A stretch of DNA of 64,000 nucleotides from an uncultured Myxococcales bacterium (GCA_903842345.1 CAIMLR010000002.1:345687-409686), one strand, 5' to 3'. Numbered from the stretch's first letter, positions 44,655 to 54,768 are shown. Program-made: numbers and translations. Notes: generated from the letters alone by a model not told the origin.

Positions 44655-46319
44655 ATGGCGCGCACGATTCCCATCAATCCCCGACCGACCCAGAGCGCGC
44701 AGGAACTGCGGATTTTTGACGTGCTGCGGCAAAAACTGTCGCAGGAATGGCTTGTCGTGCACCGGCCGCATTGGCTGGGTCGCGCGCGGCCAGATGCGCC
44801 GCTGGACGACGGCGAAGCGACGTTCCTCGTCGCCCACCCGGACTGGGGCGTCTTTGCGCTGGTCGAGGTGGACGGCGGCCTGCGCTACGATCCGTCGGCG
44901 GATCGCTGGCAGCAGGTCGACAACACGGGCCAAAGCACGGCGATCGCCGATCCATTCCGGCAGGCGGAAAACGCCGTGCGCACGCTTGTCGCGCGCCTGT
45001 GCGATCACCCGGCCGCGTTGCCCGGCGCGCCTGCGCATGGCCACGCGGTGCTGCTTCCTGACGTGCTCGTGCCGCCGCGCGGCCTCGCCTCGCACGCGCC
45101 GGCGGACATCGCGCTGGGCCTGGAGCAAATCGCCCGGCTGCCGGAGAACGTGGAGAAGCTGGCCAAGCGCTGGCAGCGCATTCACCCGGCGGTCGGCAAC
45201 GCGTCGTCGCGCTGGTGGTGGCGGGCGCTGGAGGACTTGTTCCTGATGCCGCGGGAGGCGCGCGTCCTGCTGCGCCACCGCATTGCCGCGGAGCAGGCGC
45301 AGTTGGTGCAGCTCAGTCCGCAGCAGCTGACCGTCCTCGACTACCTGAACCGCAAGCGTTTTCAGGCGATCTACGGTCCCGCGGGCACCGGCAAGACCAT
45401 CCTCGCGATGCACAAGGCGCGGCTGTTGGCGCGGCAGGGCCAGCGCGTGCTGCTGACGTGCTTCAACAAGGCGCTGGGCCATTATCTGCGCGAGTCGCTG
45501 GCCGACGAGCCCAACGTCACCGCGATTCACTTCCACGAGCTGTGCTACGAAATTGCCGGTCTCGATTCCTCGCGCAATCCGCCGCCCAAGGAGTTGGATC
45601 ACTGGTTTGACGTCGATCTGGCGCACGCCGTGCTGACCGCGGCGCAGCGCGATGGCCCGCGGTTTGACGCGCTGATCGTCGATGAAGCGCAGGATTTCCT
45701 GCCGCTGTGGTGGCAGGCGCTGGACAGCCTGCTCGTCGACCCGCAGCGGGCGATTCGCTACCTCTTCTTTGACGACGCGCAACAGCTGCGCGCCGATGCC
45801 GCGCCGGTTGAAGGCGCCGACGAAGCGCTGGTGTTGAACACCAATTGGCGCAATACGCAGGCGATCCACAGCCACCTTGTGGCGATCGAGCCGCGTCTGG
45901 CGCAGGCGCGGTGCGTGGCGCCCGCTGGCGTGCCGGTGGAGACGGAGACGCTGCGACCGCACGCCAGGAACGGGCTGCGTCGCGTGTTGCAGCGCATTTG
46001 CGGCGATGGCGGCGTGAAGCCGGAAGACGTGGTCATCCTGACGGGGCGGTCGCCCAAGAACAGTCACGTCTGGAACGGCGCGGCGGATCTCGCGCCCATT
46101 CGCCTGACGGACCGCGCCGAGCCGGGGTGTGTGCGCGTGGTCAGCATCAACGCGTTCAAGGGCATGGAAGCGCCGGTCGTGATCCTGACGGAACTGGACC
46201 ATTTGGCACCGCAGAAAGCGCGGCAGATGCACTACATCGGCGCGTCGCGGGCGGTGCATCATCTGGTGGTGCTGGAAGATGCGGTGGTGCCGCCGGCTGC
46301 TGATGGAGCGACGTCGTGA
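44655..46319 (+). CDS. NERD-type nuclease/UvrD-like helicase
   Basis: A 554-residue cytosolic protein. The N-terminal 110 residues look like a NERD nuclease-related domain (EWLVVHRPHWL, GEATFLVAHPDWGVFALVEV), though the catalytic Lys after ValGluVal is replaced. Then superfamily-1 helicase motifs: YGPAGTGKTILA (Lys247), VLLTCFNKALG, DALIVDEAQDFLP, and TNWRNTQAI. C-terminally, RVVSINAFKGMEAPVVI and IGASRAVHHLVV match UvrD motifs V and VI. Expected: ATP-dependent DNA translocase in repair or defence. It starts by its own ATG; the next gene's GTG overlaps the stop. The ATPase at 1-961 has a similar nuclease-plus-helicase plan. Confidence 0.85.
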   Translation: MARTIPINPRPTQSAQELRIFDVLRQKLSQEWLVVHRPHWLGRARPDAPLDDGEATFLVAHPDWGVFALVEVDGGLRYDPSADRWQQVDNTGQSTAIADPFRQAENAVRTLVARLCDHPAALPGAPAHGHAVLLPDVLVPPRGLASHAPADIALGLEQIARLPENVEKLAKRWQRIHPAVGNASSRWWWRALEDLFLMPREARVLLRHRIAAEQAQLVQLSPQQLTVLDYLNRKRFQAIYGPAGTGKTILAMHKARLLARQGQRVLLTCFNKALGHYLRESLADEPNVTAIHFHELCYEIAGLDSSRNPPPKELDHWFDVDLAHAVLTAAQRDGPRFDALIVDEAQDFLPLWWQALDSLLVDPQRAIRYLFFDDAQQLRADAAPVEGADEALVLNTNWRNTQAIHSHLVAIEPRLAQARCVAPAGVPVETETLRPHARNGLRRVLQRICGDGGVKPEDVVILTGRSPKNSHVWNGAADLAPIRLTDRAEPGCVRVVSINAFKGMEAPVVILTELDHLAPQKARQMHYIGASRAVHHLVVLEDAVVPPAADGATS

Positions 46320-47281
46320 AACGCGCGGTGGTGGGCCTAGCGCTGTTGGTCGCGGCTTGTCGCCCGCACCCTGCAGCTGCGCCAGAGGCCAAGCCTGCAG
46401 TGGACGCCGCAGTGGCACCGGCACTGCCGGACGGTCGCTGGCGGATCCAGCCGCTTGTCGTGGAGCTGGAGCTGGCCGACGATCAGGCCGTGGCCGGGCT
46501 GGACCTCGCGGCGGTGACGGCGGAAGTGGCGGCCGGCCTGCGCGCGATGCCGCAGGTGTTGGCGGTTGATCCGACGGCGACGACGTACGTGGGCAAACAG
46601 CAGGCGGGCGTGCAGGTGACGGTGCGCTGGCAGTTGTTTGACGCCGCGAGCAAGGCGCGCAGCGTGACGGCCGAGCCGGTCGATGGCGCGCTGGTGCTCG
46701 CGGTCGGCGTCCATGCCGAACAGGCCGTACTCCACGGTCGCGGGGAGCTGGCGGAGCACTTGCTGCGCGCGACGTTGCCGCTCCCGGCGCAGCGGCAGGA
46801 GCCGCTCGACGCGTTTCTCAAGGCGCGGCTGGTCAGCGCGCTTCAGCCGGCGGCGGCGCGGGCGCTCGGCGAGCTGTGGGCGCGGCAGTTGCCCGATGAC
46901 GCGGTCGTTGACCTGCTGGCGGAGGATGAAGACTGGCGCAAGTCGGTGGGCGCGCGCGAGGTTGGCGAACGCAAGCTGGCGCGCGCGCGCGTCGCGCTGG
47001 AGAAGATGGCGCGGTCGACCAAGCGCGATTTGGCGGTGGTGGCGGTGGCGGCGCTCGGTCGGCTCGGCGATGGGAAGAGCGTGCCTGTGCTTGTGGCGTG
47101 CATCGACTCCGGGCATCTGGACGTCGTCGACGCGGCGTTGCAGGCGTTGGCCGACATGCCCGCGCCGGAAGCGCAGGCCGCGCTCAAGACTGCCGCGGAG
47201 GAACACGCGGAGCCGGCGATTCGCCAACGCGCCGCGGAGTTGCGCAAGGCGCGCCAGCCGCCGCCGCCGTTGCAGCCCTAG
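46316..47281 (+). CDS. HEAT-like repeat lipoprotein
   Basis: A 321-residue protein from a GTG that overlaps the helicase stop (GTGA). Lipobox VAAC (Cys15) follows a short signal peptide, and an Ala/Pro linker leads to a beta-rich region (WRIQPLVVELELADD; VGKQQAGVQVTVRWQLFDAA). The C-terminal 110 residues form HEAT/PBS-type helical pairs (VAALGRLGDGKSVPVLVAC, VDAALQALADMPAPEAQAAL). No enzyme motif is seen. Translational coupling of an exported lipoprotein to a DNA helicase is unexpected and may only reflect dense packing. Confidence 0.8.
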   Translation: MKRAVVGLALLVAACRPHPAAAPEAKPAVDAAVAPALPDGRWRIQPLVVELELADDQAVAGLDLAAVTAEVAAGLRAMPQVLAVDPTATTYVGKQQAGVQVTVRWQLFDAASKARSVTAEPVDGALVLAVGVHAEQAVLHGRGELAEHLLRATLPLPAQRQEPLDAFLKARLVSALQPAAARALGELWARQLPDDAVVDLLAEDEDWRKSVGAREVGERKLARARVALEKMARSTKRDLAVVAVAALGRLGDGKSVPVLVACIDSGHLDVVDAALQALADMPAPEAQAALKTAAEEHAEPAIRQRAAELRKARQPPPPLQP

Positions 47282-47287
47282 CCGATT

Positions 47288-47770
47288 TCAGTGCTTGCCC
47301 AGCACCGCGGCCTTCTTCATCGCCGCGCGCATCGCGTCGCCCTGCTGCGGTTGGTAGAAATACGGGTACTTGGGATTGCCGCTCTGGATTTCCGCGGCGA
47401 TCGCGCCGTCCGGATGGAGGAAAAACAGCCGCGGCACGTAGGTGCCGTACTGGCCAAAGCGCTGCTGGAGCCAGGCCGGCGCCTCGTCCGCGTTCTGGCG
47501 GATCATCACCAGCGACTTGGCCGCGCGCACGGTCGCCGGATCGCGAAACAGCGGTTGCAATTCGCGGCAGTGCGGGCACCAATCGGCGTAAATCAGCAGC
47601 CCAATGCCCTGATGCTGCGCCGTCGCCTTGGCCACGCCATCCTGCCAGGTCTGCCACTGGATGAGCGTCTGGGCTTCGCCCGCCTGCAGCGGCGGTGTGC
47701 GTCCAAGCAGCCCGAGCGCCGCGCCGCCCGCTGTCAACGTCGTCAAGAAACCGCGCCGCGATGGGTTCAT
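47288..47770 (-). CDS. Tat-exported thioredoxin-fold protein (CPHC)
   Basis: A 160-residue protein starting MNPSRRGFLTTLTAGGAAL, a twin-arginine signal (SRRGFL); this decides the start although the frame continues upstream. After cleavage the mature protein has a thioredoxin fold with ADWCPHCRELQPLF, the redox-active CXXC in CPHC form as in DsbA, and a cis-Pro in GTYVPRLFFL. Likely role: a periplasmic disulfide or thiol oxidoreductase, relevant to the many disulfide-rich lipoproteins in the window. It is convergent with the HEAT-like lipoprotein gene (6-nt gap). SoxW- or DUF255-like relatives are alternatives. Confidence 0.85.
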   Translation of the reverse strand: MNPSRRGFLTTLTAGGAALGLLGRTPPLQAGEAQTLIQWQTWQDGVAKATAQHQGIGLLIYADWCPHCRELQPLFRDPATVRAAKSLVMIRQNADEAPAWLQQRFGQYGTYVPRLFFLHPDGAIAAEIQSGNPKYPYFYQPQQGDAMRAAMKKAAVLGKH

Positions 47771-47926
47771 CTGCTGCTTGCCCTGAAGATGCGCCGCCCG
47801 CTGACGCCCATCCAGCGTACACAAGGCCATTGCCGTGCGCCACCCCTTTCCCAACGGCTGCGGCTGTGACACGATTCATCCATCCGTGTCCGCACTTGTC
47901 GCGGGCCGTGCCGTCTGGAGGAAGCC

Positions 47927-48676
47927 GTGTCCCTGCGCCTGATTGCGATGCTGATGACCCTGAATTTGTTGCCAACCGCCGCGTGGGCCAAGAAGCCCGT
48001 CGCTGAAGTGCCGGTCGCGCCGCAGCCGTCTGATGAAGCGAATGACGCGTGCCCCAAGGGCACCGGCGAATTCCGCAACAAGGTCGAACGCTATTGCTTC
48101 TGGCCGGCCAACTACGCCAAGGAAGGCAAGTGGATCACCTGGCACGAGAACGGCCAGAAGAAGACCGACACGCAGTACAAGAACGGCAAGCGCGACGGCA
48201 AGCGCACCGCGTGGCACGACAACGGCCAGAAGAAAGAAGAGGTCGTGTTCAAGGACGACAAGGAAGAAGGCAAGGCCACGTACTGGAACAAGGGTGGCAA
48301 GAAGATCGAAGAAATCGAGTGGAAGAACGGCAAGCGCAACGGCGAAAGCCACGTGTGGCACGACGACGGCATCAAGGTGGAAGACGGCAACTGGAAGGAC
48401 AACGACCGGGACGGCAAGAACACCTACTACTTCGACAACGGCACCAAGAAAGAAGAGATCGACTACGAGAAGGGCAAGACCAACGGCAAGCACGTGTGGT
48501 TCTGGGAGACGGGCAAGAAGAAGGTCGAGGCGACGTTCATTCGCGGCAAGAAGAACGGCCTGCAGACGGATTACACGCGGGACGGCCAGTTCTCGTCGGC
48601 GATTTGCTACCGCGATGAGACGGCGCAGTGGCGCACGACCGATGAGAAGGAAGTGGCTTCCAAGAGCTGCCACTGA
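47927..48676 (+). CDS. MORN-variant (YwqK-type) repeat protein, exported
   Basis: A 249-residue protein, GTG start with GGAGG six nt upstream, and a signal peptide ending in AAWA. The mature part has about eight copies of the 22-24-residue unit GxWxxWHENGQKKxxxxYKNGKRDG (MORN_2 type), each with a Gly-Lys-Asn-Gly turn. A Cys pair lies near the N-terminus (DACPKG, ERYCFW) and two Cys near the C-terminus. Such repeats form a flat beta-meander. Databases often name the family toxin-antitoxin YwqK antitoxins, but no toxin gene is adjacent, so that name is not adopted. Function unknown; periplasmic or surface. Confidence 0.85.
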   Translation: MSLRLIAMLMTLNLLPTAAWAKKPVAEVPVAPQPSDEANDACPKGTGEFRNKVERYCFWPANYAKEGKWITWHENGQKKTDTQYKNGKRDGKRTAWHDNGQKKEEVVFKDDKEEGKATYWNKGGKKIEEIEWKNGKRNGESHVWHDDGIKVEDGNWKDNDRDGKNTYYFDNGTKKEEIDYEKGKTNGKHVWFWETGKKKVEATFIRGKKNGLQTDYTRDGQFSSAICYRDETAQWRTTDEKEVASKSCH

Positions 48677-48682
48677 CGCAGG

Positions 48683-50845
48683 TCACCAGGTCGTCAGCTC
48701 CGCGCACGCGAGGCCAATCTGATCGGTGACGTCGCCAAAGCGCCCTTGCAGACCGACGCCGACCATGCCGTCCGGGCAATGCACGTCAAAATCCTTGCCA
48801 CCGGCGCCGCCAATCACGCGCGTGGGCGTGAGCGTGAATTGCGCATCAGGCCACGGCGCCGGTGAACACTGCACTTGAATGGCGTTGACGTAGACGTCTG
48901 CGCGCCCGGTCAGCGAGACGACGTATTGGCCAGGCGGGCAAAGCAGCTGTGACTCCGCGGCGCCGTCGGGCGCGGTCCCCAAGCGGCTTCCGGCCTCGGG
49001 CGGCGTATGCGCCGGTTTGGCCGTTCGCAGATCCAGGCAAAGCGGCACGAGACTCTGTACAGCCTGCGCCCCGGGTTGCGCGATGAGGCCCTGCAGCACC
49101 GCGCCCCGCGGGCAATCGCCGTAGGCCGCGAGCCCGCCGGTTCCGCCAACAGTCACCAGCTTCATGCGTTCCCGCGCGCTGTGCTGCACGCGGAACAGCC
49201 ACCACGCGCTGCCGTGCCAGACGTGCTCGACGCGCGCCGATTGCAGGGCCGCCTCGGGCGCGGTACCGGAGCGCAGGAGCACGAAATCGACCTCCATCAG
49301 CGCCGGATCGAGCCAGAAATCGCTCTGCAGCTTCACCGAGCCCAGGCCCTTGCGGAAGTGCACGATGGCCTGCGGTTGCGTCGCCGGATTGTCGTCGGTC
49401 AGACCGCCGTGCTGGGACGCGACGACGCCGGTCGGCAAGTGCCGCAGCGGGTTCTTGTACGTCACGGCGCTCTCGCGCGCCCACTCCACGTAGGCAAAGC
49501 GCGCACCGGTCGGCAAGTCAGCGAGCTGCGCGGGCAGGCCCGCCACTTCGCTGTTGCTGAACGCCTGGAACTCCGCGTGGACCTGCCAGGCGTAGGCCAG
49601 CGCTACCGCGAACAGCGGTACCGCCAGCCAAATCCGCCAGCCCGTGAAGTGCAGGCGCGGCCACAACGCCAGGAGCAGCAGCGTCGGCAGCGGGAGCAAC
49701 TCGGCGACCACCGGTACGCCGCGGTATTGGGTCGGCAAGAGCAGGTAGAGCAGCGCCCAGAGCACGGTCAGCGCCTCCAGACCGTGTTCGGTGAGCCACG
49801 CCTGCACGGTCACCCAGCGCAGGCGGCGGCGGTCAAACGCACTTGTAAACAGTGTGCCGTCCGCCCACATGCGCCGCGCGCGCGCCCACGTCCACTGGCG
49901 GCGGCCGAACATGCGCCGCTCAAAAGACTTGGCGTCCAGCAGACCGCGGTTCGTCGTGGCGACGTCATACGTGCCGATCAGCAACAGGATCGGCCACAGC
50001 ATCAGCAGCGCGCCCGCGACTGCGTAGTCGACGTGGTCGGTGAAAAACAGCAGCGTCCAATCGTAGAGCCGCTCCAGCAACATGCGCGTTGGCAGCCGCT
50101 CCGTGTGCGTCGGCACCGGCGGGGCATTCAGGTGCAGCGCGGCGGCATTCTGGGCGGCGACCAACTTGCGGAACGACAGCTGCAGGAGCAGCGGCACGGC
50201 CGGGAGTACGACCCAGAGCCGCGAGAGGCTCCACAGGTCGCGGCGGTACCAGACGAACAGGAACACCACGCTGGCGATGCCGACGCCGAACGACACGAGG
50301 TGGCAGAAGTACAGCAGGATCAGCGCCACGGTCAGCAGCCCGCCGCGGCGCGCGCCGCCTGAAATCGCCATCGTGCGTGCCATCGCCAGCGACCAGAACA
50401 GCAGCGGCAGGGCGATCAAGAAATTCAGCACGCCGGCATTGACGAGCGCGTTCCAGGTCATCGGCGCCGCGAACAGCGCAAGCCACGGCGAGCGGCCCAT
50501 CGCGCGGGCCAGCGCCATCATCGAGAGCGGCAGGCCAATGACGTACGCGGAGAGCAGCAGCCGCGCCACGGTCCACGGGTTCAGGAACGGCAGGAGGCGC
50601 GCGCACCACAGCGGCAGCGTCCCCGGGTCCAGCGGATGCGGGAGCACGAACCAGGCGCGGTAGCCCGTTTGGACGTCATTGTAGCGGGTGGCCAGATCCA
50701 TCGCCTGCACGTGCAGGCCGAGGTTGGCCATCGGCAGCCACTGCACCGACCACAGCACCACGAGATTGGCGAGAATCGCCGCAGCCAGCAGCCAACGCAG
50801 GGCAGGCGGCACGGCGGGCGACGGCGATTGTGGGGCGTGCTGCAT
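48683..50845 (-). CDS. Large integral membrane protein with C-terminal CPxG domain
   Basis: A 720-residue protein with about ten to eleven membrane helices in residues 15-440, in a GT-C-like arrangement with an early periplasmic loop (QAMDLATRYNDVQTGYRAWF). A periplasmic region of about 200 residues follows. The C-terminal 60 residues (VIGGAGGKDFDVHCPDGMVGVGLQGRFGDVTDQIGLACAEL) match a small lectin-like domain found repeatedly in bacterial secreted proteins. The membrane part could be a glycosyltransferase or a YfhO-like protein; no catalytic Asp pair can be named with confidence. Function unknown. It is transcribed opposite to the MORN gene and separated from the next minus-strand gene by 81 nt. 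Confidence 0.75.
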   Translation of the reverse strand: MQHAPQSPSPAVPPALRWLLAAAILANLVVLWSVQWLPMANLGLHVQAMDLATRYNDVQTGYRAWFVLPHPLDPGTLPLWCARLLPFLNPWTVARLLLSAYVIGLPLSMMALARAMGRSPWLALFAAPMTWNALVNAGVLNFLIALPLLFWSLAMARTMAISGGARRGGLLTVALILLYFCHLVSFGVGIASVVFLFVWYRRDLWSLSRLWVVLPAVPLLLQLSFRKLVAAQNAAALHLNAPPVPTHTERLPTRMLLERLYDWTLLFFTDHVDYAVAGALLMLWPILLLIGTYDVATTNRGLLDAKSFERRMFGRRQWTWARARRMWADGTLFTSAFDRRRLRWVTVQAWLTEHGLEALTVLWALLYLLLPTQYRGVPVVAELLPLPTLLLLALWPRLHFTGWRIWLAVPLFAVALAYAWQVHAEFQAFSNSEVAGLPAQLADLPTGARFAYVEWARESAVTYKNPLRHLPTGVVASQHGGLTDDNPATQPQAIVHFRKGLGSVKLQSDFWLDPALMEVDFVLLRSGTAPEAALQSARVEHVWHGSAWWLFRVQHSARERMKLVTVGGTGGLAAYGDCPRGAVLQGLIAQPGAQAVQSLVPLCLDLRTAKPAHTPPEAGSRLGTAPDGAAESQLLCPPGQYVVSLTGRADVYVNAIQVQCSPAPWPDAQFTLTPTRVIGGAGGKDFDVHCPDGMVGVGLQGRFGDVTDQIGLACAELTTW

Positions 50846-50926
50846 CTTGAATCGCCGGCCATGCTGGCCGCGATCAGAATAGCCTCGGACCGACTTTGCG
50901 GCAAATTGCCGGAGATTTTCAGCGCG

Positions 50927-53698
50927 TCATGGGCAGACGTTCAGCGCGCCAGGCGTGCCGCGCTCCCGCACGACGCATTTCAGCGCGCCGGTGGAACTCA
51001 CGCTCACGTTGCCGTTCACATCGCTGACGACCTTGAGGCATTTCTCCAGCGCGGAAGTGCACGCCACGGCCGGATCGCACGTCGCCGCCGTTGGAAAGTC
51101 GAACTGGTTGACGTCGACGTCCACGCCCGGGCCGTAGCTGCAGCTGGCCTGTGCGCCGATCCAGCACGCAGGAGCGTCATTGCCGGCGGGCGTCCAGCAT
51201 TTCACGGTCAGCAGCGCGGCCGCGCCATTGCCCCACGGCAGCGCGGACATCGGCACGCTATCCACCAGCAGGTTCTTGTCATTCCACAGCGCCAGCGCGG
51301 TCAGTCCGCTGTTCGGCAGGCTCAGCGAGCCGCCTTCCGGGTGATCGCCCCAGCCATAGACGGCGGTCAAGCCATTGTTCTTGCTGGCATCTGCGCTCGC
51401 CGCCAGCACCGCGAAGCTGCGCGGCGGCAGCACAACGGAACCTTGGATCACGTGCTGGAACACCGCGCTCTTGATCGTCCACGCGCCGATGTCGATGGCC
51501 TGGAGCGTCGGATTGTAGACTTCAAACCACTCGCCCACGCTGTCGGCTACCGCGTCGGGATTGGCCATCACTTCCGTGATCAGAACGGTCCCGGTCGCCT
51601 GGATGGCCAGGTCGAATTGGCAGTCGTGCGAACAGCCATCGTCGTCTTTCAGGTTGCCGTCGTCGCATTGCTCGGCCGCGTTGTCGATCGTGCCATTGCC
51701 GCACGTCGGCGAGTCGCATGCGTCGCCTTTGCCGTCACCGTCGACATCGGCTTGCCCGGGATTGCTCGCCGTCGGGCAGTTATCGCACGCGTCGCCGATG
51801 CCGTCGCCGTCCTGATCCGCCTGCGTCGGGTTGTAGATCGCGGGGCAGTTGTCGCTCGCGGTCGGCGTGCCGTCGCCATCGCCGTCCTTGTCAGGCGCGT
51901 TGCAGGCTGGATTGGCCACGCCGGGGGAGCCGTAGAGCGGCGGATTGCCCGGCACCGCGTTGCCCGCCAGCGGATCGGAGCCGTAGCACCAGTGCGCCGG
52001 ATCTGTGCTCGGCTGCCCGATAAATTGCGGGTCGAGTTGCCACGCGTGCGCGAGCCAGGCCGCGGACTGCATCGGGTCAAAGCTCACGTGGTCGGCGACG
52101 ATCTGCGTCGACGAATTCAGCAGCGTGACCCGACCCGGCGCCGTCGCGCTCAGGCCCACGACCGGCTTGGCCGGCGGGTTCCACGTGGCCAAACCGCTCA
52201 CGCCGCCGTTCACGGAGACGTCCAGATTGGCGACGATCGTCGCATAGCCGCCCGGCGCCACGGCCATGCCGCCATTGCCGACCAGATCCGCGGTCACGGT
52301 CGCCGGCGCCCCGAGGTCAAACGACTCGAACTGCAGCTGCCAGCCAATCAGGCTCAGCGGCTGGGGCCCTGGATTGTAGACCTCCAGCCATTGCGTGTTG
52401 GGCTGCGACGTCGCGCCCACGTGCACGAGAAGCTCCGTGATGATGAGCGGCCCCGGCGTGAAGGCCTTGATCTGGCACGCCTCGCAGCCGTCGTTGGTCC
52501 ACGCGTTGCCGTCGTCGCACGCTTCATTCAAGTCCATTTCGCCGTCGCCGCAGACCGCCGGGTCGCACGCGTCGCCCTTGCCATCGCTGTCCGCGTCGGC
52601 TTGATCGGCGTTGGCGATGGCGGGGCAATTGTCGCAGGCGTCGCCTTTGCCGTCGCCGTCCGTGTCCAGCTGATCCGGATTGGCCACGTCGACGCAGTTG
52701 TCGATCTTGTCCGGCACGGTGTCCTTGTCGGCGTCAGGTGGTCCGGGGCACACCGGATTGGCCTTGCCCGGCGAGCCCACGTCGCCGTCCGCCATCTTGT
52801 CGATCGCCCAGCACCAGTGGCTCTGCACGTCGTTGGCGTCCGCCGTGGTGTCGGTGACGTCCAGGGAAAGCGCCTTGCCCTTGGTCACCCAGGTGGAGAC
52901 CCACGTCACCTTGTCGATCTCGACCGTTCCAGCTTTGACGATCACGGAATCGCCAAAATTGTTGAGCGACATCTCTGTCTTGTAGGCATACGCCATCGCC
53001 ACACCGCCGTTCTTGCTCGCGTCGCTTTGCCGACCGAGCGCCGCGCGTCCGCCCGCGGGCACGACGACCGGCGAACACGGGTTGATGATGTGCGTGTCGC
53101 TCTTGTTGTCGGTCAACGTCAGTCCGTCCAGGGTGATGGCGTGATCGCTGACGTTGGCGATCTCAAACCACTCCCCTTCGACTTCCGACACGCCCAGCGG
53201 CGCGATCATCAGCTCAGAAATCACCAACTCGCCCGGCAGCACCGTCTGCGGCTTGGGCGGCGTCTTGGGCGGCACGCAGATTTGCTGGCAGGAGCCGTCC
53301 AGCGCCTGCTCATACGTCGCGTCGCACTGGCAGATGAACGTGTTGCCGGACGGCACGCACAGGGTCTTGTGCGGGTCCACGCACGGGTTGTTCGCGCACA
53401 CGGCGCTGACGTCCGCGATCGTGTCCTTGCTGGCGTCGCTCTTGACGTCCGCCGCGTCCGGTTTGGCGGTGTCGGCGATCGCGTCGGTGCCCCCGCCCGT
53501 GTCGCTGTTGGCGTCGACCTGGCTGTCCTCGACGGCGGTGTCGGCGTCCTTGCTGCCGGTGTCCTTGGGCTTGGTTGTGTCAAAGGTCTGGATGGTGACG
53601 TCAAAACCGTCCCCCTGGTTTGCCGTCGTGCCGCAAGCGGGCAGGACGCTGACCCAGACAAAACCAAAAGCTAGAGCGAAGCGAAGCGACATGGACAA
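50927..53698 (-). CDS. Lamin-tail/thrombospondin-3/myxo-disulfide lipoprotein
   Basis: A 923-residue lipoprotein: lipobox LPAC, an Asp/Thr/Ala linker to about residue 100, and an EGF-like Cys region ([14 protein letters not shown]). Then three lamin-tail (LTD) domains, each beginning near [22 protein letters not shown] and [11 protein letters not shown] with GEWFEI/NTQWLEV/GEWFEV. Between them lie two thrombospondin type-3 calcium repeats ([15 protein letters not shown]) and two myxo-disulfide repeats ([33 protein letters not shown]). It is probably a calcium-stabilised surface adhesin or scaffold. A TTG six nt after GGAGG (53,698) competes with ATG at 53,692. The left end of the gene is close to the large membrane protein gene. 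Confidence 0.88.
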   Translation of the reverse strand: MSMSLRFALAFGFVWVSVLPACGTTANQGDGFDVTIQTFDTTKPKDTGSKDADTAVEDSQVDANSDTGGGTDAIADTAKPDAADVKSDASKDTIADVSAVCANNPCVDPHKTLCVPSGNTFICQCDATYEQALDGSCQQICVPPKTPPKPQTVLPGELVISELMIAPLGVSEVEGEWFEIANVSDHAITLDGLTLTDNKSDTHIINPCSPVVVPAGGRAALGRQSDASKNGGVAMAYAYKTEMSLNNFGDSVIVKAGTVEIDKVTWVSTWVTKGKALSLDVTDTTADANDVQSHWCWAIDKMADGDVGSPGKANPVCPGPPDADKDTVPDKIDNCVDVANPDQLDTDGDGKGDACDNCPAIANADQADADSDGKGDACDPAVCGDGEMDLNEACDDGNAWTNDGCEACQIKAFTPGPLIITELLVHVGATSQPNTQWLEVYNPGPQPLSLIGWQLQFESFDLGAPATVTADLVGNGGMAVAPGGYATIVANLDVSVNGGVSGLATWNPPAKPVVGLSATAPGRVTLLNSSTQIVADHVSFDPMQSAAWLAHAWQLDPQFIGQPSTDPAHWCYGSDPLAGNAVPGNPPLYGSPGVANPACNAPDKDGDGDGTPTASDNCPAIYNPTQADQDGDGIGDACDNCPTASNPGQADVDGDGKGDACDSPTCGNGTIDNAAEQCDDGNLKDDDGCSHDCQFDLAIQATGTVLITEVMANPDAVADSVGEWFEVYNPTLQAIDIGAWTIKSAVFQHVIQGSVVLPPRSFAVLAASADASKNNGLTAVYGWGDHPEGGSLSLPNSGLTALALWNDKNLLVDSVPMSALPWGNGAAALLTVKCWTPAGNDAPACWIGAQASCSYGPGVDVDVNQFDFPTAATCDPAVACTSALEKCLKVVSDVNGNVSVSSTGALKCVVRERGTPGALNVCP

Positions 53699-53841
53699 AC
53701 TGAACCTCCGGCAGGCGAGTGTAGCGATCGCGCTTACAATGCGCCAACGCCACGCGCAAGGCGTGACGGCGCGAGGCGATCCGATCTACCCTGCGCACGT
53801 CGGCTCTGCCCCGACGCTTCCGCTGTGACGAGGAACCGCCC

Positions 53842-54768
53842 ATGCGCCATCTGTTTGTCATTGATCCCATTGAGCGTTTTGATATTTCCAAGGATTCGTC
53901 CTTCGCGCTCATGGCGGCCGCCCAACTGCGCGGCCACAGCCTGTGGAGTTGCGACACGGACGGCCTGTTCGCGCAGTCCGGTCAAGGCTTTGCCACCTGT
54001 CGCGCGACGCAAGTCGCTGGCGTCCAAGGCAAGCACTTTGAGATCGGTCCGGCGGAAGTGAAAAATCTTGGCGAATTCAACGTCGTCTGGATGCGCAAGG
54101 ATCCGCCGTTTGACATGCAGTACATCGCGGCGACGTATGTCCTGGATCTGGCGCCGCAATCCACGCGCGTGTGCAGCCGGGCGGACGCGCTGCGGTCGTG
54201 GAACGAGAAGACAAGCATCCTGCATTTCCCGGAATGGGCGCCGCGCTCGCTCCTGACCCGCAACATGGAGACGATTCGCCGGTTCCAGGCGGAAGTGGGT
54301 GGGTCGGTCGTCGTCAAGCCGCTGGGGTATTCCGGCGGCGCGGGGATTGTCGCGCTGCATCCCGGTGATTTGAACACCCGGTCGCTGCTGGAAATTTGCA
54401 CCAAGAACGGCAAGGAGTTCGTGTTGACGCAGGAGTACCTGCCGGCCGTGACGAAGGGCGACAAGCGCGTGATTCTTGTCAACGGCGTCGCGCGTGCCGG
54501 GCTGCTGCGGATCCCGCCCGCGGACGACCTGCGCGGCAATATCCACATCGGCGCGACCGTGGAGCTGTCGGAGCTGACGCCGCGCGAGCAGGTGATCTGC
54601 GATGGCCTCGGGCCTTTCCTCGCTGGCGCGGGCCACGTGTTCGTGGGTATCGATCTGATCGGCGAAAAACTCACGGAAATCAACGTGACAAGTCCGACGG
54701 GCATCCAGGAAATTCGCGATCTGGGCGGTCCGGACCTGGCAGAGGAACTGCTGGACGCGGTGTCCTGA
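53842..54768 (+). CDS. gshB: Glutathione synthetase
   Basis: A 308-residue ATP-grasp ligase joining gamma-glutamylcysteine and glycine. Family landmarks: FVIDPIERFDISKDSSFALM at the N-terminus, WMRKDPPFDMQYI, VVVKPLGYSGGAGIV (ATP-grasp loop), and DKRVILVNG. Near the C-terminus are GNIHIGATVE and VGIDLIGEKLTEINVTSPTGIQE. Length is normal. The ATG lies 16 nt after a short GA-rich stretch (GTGACGAGG). gshA is not in the window. Glutathione supply would serve the GST-like protein at 2.9 kb. Confidence 0.96.
   Translation: MRHLFVIDPIERFDISKDSSFALMAAAQLRGHSLWSCDTDGLFAQSGQGFATCRATQVAGVQGKHFEIGPAEVKNLGEFNVVWMRKDPPFDMQYIAATYVLDLAPQSTRVCSRADALRSWNEKTSILHFPEWAPRSLLTRNMETIRRFQAEVGGSVVVKPLGYSGGAGIVALHPGDLNTRSLLEICTKNGKEFVLTQEYLPAVTKGDKRVILVNGVARAGLLRIPPADDLRGNIHIGATVELSELTPREQVICDGLGPFLAGAGHVFVGIDLIGEKLTEINVTSPTGIQEIRDLGGPDLAEELLDAVS

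Noticed and set aside
47927..48676. YwqK-type toxin-antitoxin antitoxin
   Set aside because: Name comes from database habit; the protein is exported and has no toxin partner beside it.
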